Source of the DNA: Stentor roeselii
Taxonomy: Eukaryota; Ciliophora; Heterotrichea; Heterotrichida; Stentoridae
Direction of reading: 5' to 3'
DNA length: 64,000 nucleotides
Assembly: GCA_006503475.1 (NCBI GenBank)
Contig: RSEH01000212.1
Location: 21,328 to 85,327, forward strand
In this document: positions 54,271 through 61,483 of the stretch, one piece after another
Layout of the letters: each line of letters begins with the position of its first letter
How positions within the stretch are numbered: the stretch's first letter is position 1
Position numbers and translations under genes: made by a program
The notes under the pieces: generated by a model
Databases searched by the model: none
What the model was told of the DNA's origin: nothing
The model's input: the letters and a program-made list of their open reading frames with translations, nothing else

Positions 54271-55734
54271 CTAATTGTATTCATATTGAGGGAATTCAGT
54301 CTTAATCTGCCTGATGAACTCAGCGATTCGTTCATCTTGTCCATCCCGATCCCTAAAAAACAAAACAGCTGAAAGAGGTCCTTTAGAGTACCCGATTCGA
54401 TTGAGCCATTCATAATCAAATTCAATTCCCAGCAACTTGAGTAGATCTCTTTGTGCAGAGTAAGAATCATAAACCCACAAAGAGTCCTTTAGTTGAGTCC
54501 TTAACCTTTCCTCGAGCCTGACACCTTCCCAGAGCTCTTCCTGAGTGAGATTGATCATTCCTCGGACCCACCTCAGTCCGATTTCAGCAGTGATTTCCAT
54601 ATCGGCTATAATTAACGAGTAGATCTTTGCCACAAAAGATAGGCCGGGGAGACTTGGATGAAATAGACTTTTGTAGAGAAGGACTGGAAGTTTTGAGTCG
54701 AGTGGATCGTATTTTAGAATTTCTTTTATCTCGTCACTTAGGTATTCTAGGTTTGTGTAGTATCCTGTTGCGGGAACTACTACTTCGGCAGGAATGAACT
54801 GTCCTCCTTCTAAGATGATGCCATTCTCGCAGTACTCCTGAACCTTTCCTCTAACAAACTCTACCTTCCCAGCTTTGACTGCATCATAATAATCCTCTTC
54901 AACAATCGGAATATTTACAAATTCATTGTCAATTTCTTGATCAGTAAGTCTAAAAGTTTCGCAGATATCCCCTGGGTTTCCTACCAGAGCCATAGTTGCT
55001 CTGACCATGATCGCATTTCGGGCAAGTGTGCATTCAATAGGAGCTGGTTCTGGTTCGGGAACAAAGTTGAAAAAGTAGAAGTCAAAGGGTAACCCGTTGA
55101 TCATCCTTGAGATTAAAGCTGATTGATGATTGTAGACTTGAGTCACTGATTTCGCAACTTTTACTGCTTCTGCTGTTATGTCTGAAGCACTGTAGCTTTT
55201 ACCGATTACAACTACTGACTTGTCTTTGAAAACTGATGGCTCTCGGTAGTAGGCTGAATGAATGACTGGCCCCACAAACTTTTCCCTATGTTTAATAGGA
55301 TCTTTAGGTTTACCCAAAAGGCCAGTAGCCAGTAGAACATATTTGAAAACTTTAGAAATAGTCTCATTTCCAATCTTATAAGTTACCTTATAAGCATCTC
55401 CTTCTTTTTCAACTAAATTAACAGTAGCATTAAATAAGAAATATTTCAACAGATCAAATTTTTCCACATAAGAGGAAACATATTCAGTGTAGGACTTGGC
55501 TGAAGGGAAAATTGGAGTTCCCTCATTCCAAAGATGGTCTGAAAATGACATTTCGTACTTGTTTCCATTTGTTTGGACTGAGTTCCAAACACCAACATTC
55601 TTGTCATCAGCTTTCCACAACCCTCCAAAAGTTGAAGACTTTTCAAGTACCACTGGCTTTAAGTTGTACGAAAGTGAAAGTTTGGCTGACAAAATACCTG
55701 CTGGCCCACCTCCCACAATGCAAACTTCTTCCAT
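54271..55734 (-). CDS. Flavin-containing monooxygenase, copy 1 of 3
   Basis: The 487-residue protein has the FAD-binding GxGxxG motif at the start (VCIVGGGPAGILSAKLSL), then KSSTFGGLW and the FMO-type second nucleotide-binding motif VVVIGKSYSASDITAEA for NADPH. The FMO-identifying FxGxxxHSxxYR appears as FVGPVIHSAYYR, and ATGYYTNLEYLSDEI is the late conserved segment. FMOs oxygenate N- or S-containing substrates using NADPH and O2. The substrate is unknown. It diverges from copy 2 across a 1.26-kb spacer, and the three copies sit together. TTAATAA precedes the ATG. Confidence 0.92.
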   Translation of the reverse strand: MEEVCIVGGGPAGILSAKLSLSYNLKPVVLEKSSTFGGLWKADDKNVGVWNSVQTNGNKYEMSFSDHLWNEGTPIFPSAKSYTEYVSSYVEKFDLLKYFLFNATVNLVEKEGDAYKVTYKIGNETISKVFKYVLLATGLLGKPKDPIKHREKFVGPVIHSAYYREPSVFKDKSVVVIGKSYSASDITAEAVKVAKSVTQVYNHQSALISRMINGLPFDFYFFNFVPEPEPAPIECTLARNAIMVRATMALVGNPGDICETFRLTDQEIDNEFVNIPIVEEDYYDAVKAGKVEFVRGKVQEYCENGIILEGGQFIPAEVVVPATGYYTNLEYLSDEIKEILKYDPLDSKLPVLLYKSLFHPSLPGLSFVAKIYSLIIADMEITAEIGLRWVRGMINLTQEELWEGVRLEERLRTQLKDSLWVYDSYSAQRDLLKLLGIEFDYEWLNRIGYSKGPLSAVLFFRDRDGQDERIAEFIRQIKTEFPQYEYN

Positions 55735-56992
55735 TTATTAACAGTCAATTCAGTAATTTAATTGAATAGAGATTAAAAATGAAAGTAAATCATTCTAAAT
55801 TAGGTTTAGGATACTCTTTTACTGTAGGGTGAATTAGATATTATAATTTAAATGACTTGAAGTTATTTTGTCTTATATTAACGAAGAAAATTTGATTGAT
55901 TTTTTGTTGTAATAGAATTTATAAATAACTCAATTTATAAATATTCGTACTTCAACAAACTTTTTCAATAATGCAAGGACATACACTAGATAAATATAAG
56001 TAAATAGGTACAATTTCCAGTGAATTATAAAAAACATTATGGGCTTTTATCTGAAATTTATATCTCATATGATTAAAAACTTGAAAATCTTAATATTCAG
56101 GCATTTATTCTAAATGGTTTTGCCAGACTCGAAATCATTTGATTTGATTTTATGAATAACACTCATGTCAAATTCTCTGGATATGTTCTAAAAAAGTTTT
56201 AGCTTATTGTAGAGTTTGGTTTGATATATTAATATAAGAATTTCAAGCCTATTGTTTATATAACATGATAATTTAACAAGATTAAGAGACAAAATTTTAA
56301 TCTGTTAGAAACTTTGAAATAATTATAGCATATTCCATAATAATCAGCAGAGAATTGATTTCGAGGGTAAAATATCAACTTCTGATAATAGATATCAGAT
56401 TTAGTGTTTTTATATCGAGATTCAATTATAATTAACGCTTAATTTTTCAAGTTTTCTATGATAATCATAATATTAGATAAGTATTCTAAGTACAAGTTAT
56501 TTGTATTGGCCTTCCATTTAATAAAAATAATCAATTGAGTTTGTTCAATCACCTAGATTATGAAGAATAGCATTAACTAATCGGCTTCTTTTCTAAATCA
56601 ACTTTATGGCTAAGAGATTTTATAATATTTACTAATCTCTCACAATTTGGTATAAGAATAAAAGAAAAGAATAGGAAAAGGAAAAGGGTTCATAAATAAG
56701 CCTAAGCTTTTTTTCTTCCTAAACTATTTTTTCATACTTACTTGATACGGCTTTGATCTAAAAATGCCAACTCAGAACTATATAATGTCCTTTTCTCTAA
56801 GAATCATAAAAACAAGTGAAAAACTCAATATTTCTCACATAAAATATTTAAAGAAATAGAGATTATTCAGATACTTAATATTCCTAAAAAACTTACAAGT
56901 AAAATCCTCAATAATCTACTTGAATCCTAGTTTAAAAAAAGTATAATAATTTCTGTTAAGCATACATTCCCTCTACCAATTCACCAATAAAA
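55735..56992. other. AT-rich spacer between divergent monooxygenase genes
   Basis: At 1,258 nt this is the longest gene-free stretch without a relic in the window. It has no open frame of note, no tRNA-like sequence and no clear repeat. It presumably holds both promoters. Confidence 0.5.
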
Positions 56993-58456
56993 ATGGAAGA
57001 AGTTTGCATCATAGGAGGTGGGTTATCAGGAATCTTATCTGCTAAACTGAGTCTTTCTTACAACCTGCAGCCTTTTGTCCTTGAAAAATCTTCAAGTTTC
57101 GGCGGTCTATGGAGAGGCTTCCCATCTGAAGTTGGGGTATGGGATTCACTTCACGTAAACCTCAGCAAATATGCGATGTCAATATCAGATCATCTCTGGC
57201 CTGAAGAAATTCAAGAATTTCCTTCATGCAAGGAGTATCTCTCATATTTATCATCTTTTGTTGAATCTCACAACCTTCTTCAGTACTTTCATTTTAACTC
57301 TGAAGTCATTTCAGTTTCTAAAGAGGGAAGTAATTATCGAGTAACGTATAAAAATGACATAGGATTGATTGATAAAATTTTCAAATATGTACTGATTGGT
57401 ATTGGGAACTACTCAAGACCTCGAGAAATGATAAAAAACAAAGAAATCTTTTCCGGAGAAACCCTTCACGCAGGTTACTACAGAGACCCATCAATATTCA
57501 AAGACAAAAACGTTGTAGTCGTCGGTAAAAGTTACAGTGCAGGAGACATCGCATTCGATGCTTTAAAAACAGCAAAAACCGTAACTCAAGTCTACAGAGA
57601 AAAGTCAGCTTGCGGTAAAAGATATTTACAAGGTTTTCCTTACGACTTCCTATTTTTCAACTTCGTGCAACAACCCGACGGTCTTCCCCTCGAATACACC
57701 TTATCCCGAAACGCAGAGATGGTGAAAGGCCTGATCCAAGCGACTGAAAATCCAGGAGAAATCGACCCAAACTGGGTGTTAACAGAAGAAGAAATCCAAT
57801 CAAAATTCATCACTTTTCCAGTCTCTTGCGACGAGTACTACGATGCAGTAAAAAATGGAAAAATCATCTGTATTCAAGGAAAAGCTGAAAAATTCACCGA
57901 GAAAGGGATTCTTCTTGACTCAGGTCAAGAAATCGAAGCGGATTTCGTGGTTTCAGCGACTGGGTATTGTTCGAATTATGATTTCTTAAGTGAGGAAATT
58001 AAAAATATTGTGAAATATGAACCTGAAGACCAGAAACTTCCAGTTTCGCTTTATCGAGGATGTTTTCACCCTGAACTACCTGGACTTGCTTTTGTTGGAA
58101 AGGTTTTTGCAGTGTTAATTGCCCAAGCGGAACTGTCTGTTGAAGTTGGACTCAGGTGGATCACTGGAATGATCCAAAAGACTCAGGAGGAAATCTGGGA
58201 AGGTGTTAGACTTGAAGAAAGACTTAGAAATGATATTAAGAGCTCGATGTGGGTTTATGATTTTTATGTATTGCAAAGGGAAATGATGGCACTTTCAGGA
58301 AATCAGGTGGATTATCAATGGCTTGAAGAGATTCAGTATACCAAGGGACCCTTGTCAGCTGTTGTTATGTTTAGGAATAGGGAAGGACAAGAAGAAAGAA
58401 TTCGAGAGTTTGTAAGACAAGTTAAAAGTAAATACCCAGAGTTTCCGTTTAACTAG
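56993..58456 (+). CDS. Flavin-containing monooxygenase, copy 2 of 3
   Basis: The 487-residue paralog has VCIIGGGLSGILSAKLSL at the start, KSSSFGGLWRGF, FSGETLHAGYYRD (FMO motif), VVVVGKSYSAGDIAFDA (NADPH site) and SATGYCSNYDFLSEEI. It is closest to copy 1, with identical length and nearly the same N-terminus. The gene is intact. Its third-position composition flips near 57950: 57661-57720 has 22 C and 10 G, while 57961-58020 has 2 C and 13 G. Confidence 0.92.
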   Translation: MEEVCIIGGGLSGILSAKLSLSYNLQPFVLEKSSSFGGLWRGFPSEVGVWDSLHVNLSKYAMSISDHLWPEEIQEFPSCKEYLSYLSSFVESHNLLQYFHFNSEVISVSKEGSNYRVTYKNDIGLIDKIFKYVLIGIGNYSRPREMIKNKEIFSGETLHAGYYRDPSIFKDKNVVVVGKSYSAGDIAFDALKTAKTVTQVYREKSACGKRYLQGFPYDFLFFNFVQQPDGLPLEYTLSRNAEMVKGLIQATENPGEIDPNWVLTEEEIQSKFITFPVSCDEYYDAVKNGKIICIQGKAEKFTEKGILLDSGQEIEADFVVSATGYCSNYDFLSEEIKNIVKYEPEDQKLPVSLYRGCFHPELPGLAFVGKVFAVLIAQAELSVEVGLRWITGMIQKTQEEIWEGVRLEERLRNDIKSSMWVYDFYVLQREMMALSGNQVDYQWLEEIQYTKGPLSAVVMFRNREGQEERIREFVRQVKSKYPEFPFN

Positions 58457-58594
58457 TTTAAAGTATTCAAAAATTCTAAAATTTAAATTTTTTTTAGGTT
58501 GTTTTGAAATTTTTGCAATTGGACTATTTACTGTTTGTTACTGAATTTTGATTCTTTGAATTGAAATTACTTGGTTGTAATTGTGGATGTAATT

Positions 58595-60049
58595 ATGGAT
58601 ATGGTTTGTATTGTTGGAGGAGGTGTTTCTGGAATTGTTTCGGCGAGAATTTGTTTGACTAGAGGTTTAACTCCAGTTATTTTTGATAAATCTTCGTCGT
58701 TTGGGGGTATCTGGCAGACTGATACTTCAATGATAGCGAAGTGGGATTCTCTAATTGCAAACCTTAGTAAATACACAATGACCCTTTCAGATCACTTATG
58801 GCCAGAAGATGTTCCTACTTTTCCATCAGGTGATCAATACTACGAGTACATTTCAGCATATATTCAAAAATTTGACCTACTTCGTTACTTTAGATTCAAC
58901 ACTGAAATTATTCAAGTCGAAATTGAAGAAAATGGGTATCAAGTCTTATATAAAAATCAACTAGGAATTTTTTCAAAGTTTTTTAAATACGTGATAATTG
59001 CGAATGGGAAATTTTCAAAACCCAGGAATTCAATAAAATACAGGGAAAGGTTCAAAGGAGAAAGTGTCTTTGCAGGGTTTTATCGAGATCCTAGTATATT
59101 TCAAGGAAAAAATGTGGTTATTGTTGGTATTGGGTACAGTGCCTGCGATATTGCACTAGAAGCAAGTAAATCAGCCTTATCAGTGACCCAAGTTCACAAA
59201 GGCAAATTCGTGAAACTAACTCGAACCCATGAAGGTATTCCCATAGACCTGATAAGTTTAAATTTCCCTTTACTTCACCAACCACAGGTTCTTTTCAACT
59301 CCTTACAAGAAAACACAAAAGTGATAAAATCTTTAATAACAGCCTTCGGCAATCCAGGAGAAATCCTCGAATCTCTGAGACTATCAGAAGAAGAAATAAA
59401 TTCAAGTTACATATCATTTCCAATAACATACGAAGAGTATTATCAATCTTTAAAGTCAGGCGAGATAAAACTTCAAGAAGGTCGAGCCGTCGAATACTGC
59501 ACAAGTGGAATAATCCTTTCTTCAGGTGTTACTCTTTCAGCAGATCTCATCGTTGATGCAACGGGTTATTCCACAAACCTCGACTTTCTAGGACCTAAAA
59601 TAAAGGAAATCCTTGATTTTGACCCGGAATTTCATCATCTTCCTGTCACTCTTTATCGTAGCTGCCTTCATCATCAGCTTCCAGGATTTGGCTTCGTTGG
59701 TAGAAATGTAAGCTTTTTAGTTGAAATCGCTGCTGAAATCGTCATTCAATGGATTACTCAAACTCTTCATGTTTCACTTCAGGATATTGAGGATGGCGTT
59801 AAGATGGAAAAAGAGTTTAGGGCTGAAAGTAACAGGCTGCCTTGGGTTTATACTAATGAAGGACTTATCAAAGATTTTATTATGGCTGCTGGAGTTCAGA
59901 TTAATTGGGAGTTGGTGGAAAAGCTTGAGTTTTCTAAAGGGTTTATTTCTAGTGTGTTTTATTTTCAGTTTGTGGAAGATCAAGAATGGATTGGGAGGGA
60001 GTATGTGAGGATGATGAAGAAAGATTTTCCTGGAGTTAGGTTTGGATAA
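58595..60049 (+). CDS. Flavin-containing monooxygenase, copy 3 of 3
   Basis: The 484-residue paralog begins MDMVCIVGGGVSGIV at the ATG at 58595; the frame extends eight codons upstream without an ATG. It keeps KSSSFGGIW, FKGESVFAGFYRD and VVIVGIGYSACDIALEA. It lacks the HS pair in the FMO motif (FAGFYRD instead of HAGYYRD), as well as three residues near position 370 compared with copies 1 and 2. It is the most diverged of the three. It follows copy 2 on the same strand by 138 nt. Confidence 0.9.
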   Translation: MDMVCIVGGGVSGIVSARICLTRGLTPVIFDKSSSFGGIWQTDTSMIAKWDSLIANLSKYTMTLSDHLWPEDVPTFPSGDQYYEYISAYIQKFDLLRYFRFNTEIIQVEIEENGYQVLYKNQLGIFSKFFKYVIIANGKFSKPRNSIKYRERFKGESVFAGFYRDPSIFQGKNVVIVGIGYSACDIALEASKSALSVTQVHKGKFVKLTRTHEGIPIDLISLNFPLLHQPQVLFNSLQENTKVIKSLITAFGNPGEILESLRLSEEEINSSYISFPITYEEYYQSLKSGEIKLQEGRAVEYCTSGIILSSGVTLSADLIVDATGYSTNLDFLGPKIKEILDFDPEFHHLPVTLYRSCLHHQLPGFGFVGRNVSFLVEIAAEIVIQWITQTLHVSLQDIEDGVKMEKEFRAESNRLPWVYTNEGLIKDFIMAAGVQINWELVEKLEFSKGFISSVFYFQFVEDQEWIGREYVRMMKKDFPGVRFG

Positions 60050-60299
60050 TAGATTATTTTGATTTTTGAGGGGTTTTAAAAGAGTTATGATTGATTTTGA
60101 TTAGAGGTAGAGGCTATCAAGTCATTTAGAATAATTAGCATATTAGTCATTAAGAAAAGTTTATAATATGGTTTATGTCATATCAAAATTGAAACTTAAT
60201 TTCGATTTAATAAATTTTTTTGATATATTTTTAAATCAGCTTCTTCATATAAGTACCTCATGATAGTTTAGAGCCTTGATTCAGAAATATGTCTATAAA

Positions 60300-61109
60300 A
60301 TGTTCTGTCTTTACAAAGGTTGCTCTAAGAAAGTAAAAGCTCTTTGCCAAAACTGCCTAGTTAACCGATACCTGTGTGAAGAGCATACCTGGGTGCACAA
60401 CAATGAGTTAAACCATATATTCACTCTAATAGATAAAGCTTATATTCGAAAAATGATCAATAAACAACTCATCTCTAAGATTGAAAATTGTATCGCACAA
60501 ATTACAAGTGATACAAATAAAATCATTTCAGAAATAACTAAAGCTTCAAGAAATGCAATTAATTTCCTTAAAAGTCTTAACAGTAACTTGGATGACATAA
60601 GACAATTTACCCAAGTTGTATTTCGTAGTGAACAAGTGATTTATCTCATTGAAAAGGTACGTTTAATATGTGAAGACATGCAAATCTCACCTGAAAGTGA
60701 AGTGGAAGAAGTATCAGTGGAATCAAACTTTCATGGGAAAAAAATTGAAGAACCTATTGAAATAATAAGGCCGGTTTCACAACTTATTTTTAGAGATCAA
60801 GTAGATCAGAATAAAAATTTCAGAGCAAATATCAACCAAATCACTAATATATCTCCTAGAAATCAACCAGTAATTAATGACTTTGGAGTAAATATCAATC
60901 AGGGGGGTGAACTATCTCCCAGAAATAAAACAAGAATTAATCATATAGAAATGATACTAAGGGATAAATGTTTCAATCAAATGGAAATCTATTGGAAGAT
61001 GGATTATATGAATAAAAATTGGAGTTTTATTAAACTTAAGCATGATTATCCTTTGCAGATACTATTATCTAATAATTGTGCATATTTGTTTAGTTGTAAT
61101 ATTCATTAA
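60300..61109 (+). CDS. B-box-like zinc-finger protein, 269 aa
   Basis: The start is set at the ATG at 60300, preceded by CTATAAA; upstream codons lack an ATG. The first 45 residues are a B-box-like zinc site: FCLYKGCSKK, ALCQNCLVNRYLCEEH, VHNNELNHIF. Helical and coiled stretches follow (about 45-140). Near residues 170-215 a short repeat occurs (ANINQ...ISPRN and VNINQ...LSPRN). B-box proteins are often ubiquitin-system or scaffold proteins, but no RING is present. The C-terminus ends abruptly in a hydrophobic segment, and sequence after the stop looks like decayed coding DNA, so the gene may be truncated. Confidence 0.6.
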   Translation: MFCLYKGCSKKVKALCQNCLVNRYLCEEHTWVHNNELNHIFTLIDKAYIRKMINKQLISKIENCIAQITSDTNKIISEITKASRNAINFLKSLNSNLDDIRQFTQVVFRSEQVIYLIEKVRLICEDMQISPESEVEEVSVESNFHGKKIEEPIEIIRPVSQLIFRDQVDQNKNFRANINQITNISPRNQPVINDFGVNINQGGELSPRNKTRINHIEMILRDKCFNQMEIYWKMDYMNKNWSFIKLKHDYPLQILLSNNCAYLFSCNIH

Positions 61110-61483
61110 GGTATGATAAATTGAGATTGTAACCTAAATAGAAGGGAGTAACTGCTATATAGTGGGTATTTTACTCTGAAGCTAGTAACCCAAGATTAAG
61201 CACGTAAACTAAATCAAAGATAGTAATCATCATCGAAGTGAGTAACCTACACATAGGTACAAAATATATTAGATGGTATCAATTTTGTAGTTGAGGTTTG
61301 GAACTTGATGACTAAAAAGAGGGAGTTTTGGAATGGCGAAGATACAAAAGAAGCAAAAAAATGGAAAGAAATCTACCCAGAATGTGCTTTACAGATAATT
61401 AGATAGTTAAGATAGTTAGATTAATAACTAAAGCTTTATCTTTGAGTAGGAGACTCCTATCAATATTCATAATTTTACAATAA
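61110..61483 (+). other. Gene-free stretch, possible decayed 3' coding sequence
   Basis: There is no open frame. Short peptide-like stretches separated by stops occur in the same sense as the B-box gene (for example KKREFWNGEDTKEAKKWKEI near 61314-61375). This hints that the B-box gene once ran longer. It may equally be ordinary intergenic DNA. Confidence 0.3.

Noticed and set aside
59708-59720. GTAAGCTTTTTAG in monooxygenase copy 3 as an intron
   Set aside because: It is 13 nt, would shift the frame, and the frame is intact through it.
60887-60901. Possible seventh 15-nt intron (GTAAATATCAATCAG) in the B-box gene
   Set aside because: It fits the pattern, but it encodes VNINQ, which repeats the nearby ANINQ segment, so it is more likely coding.
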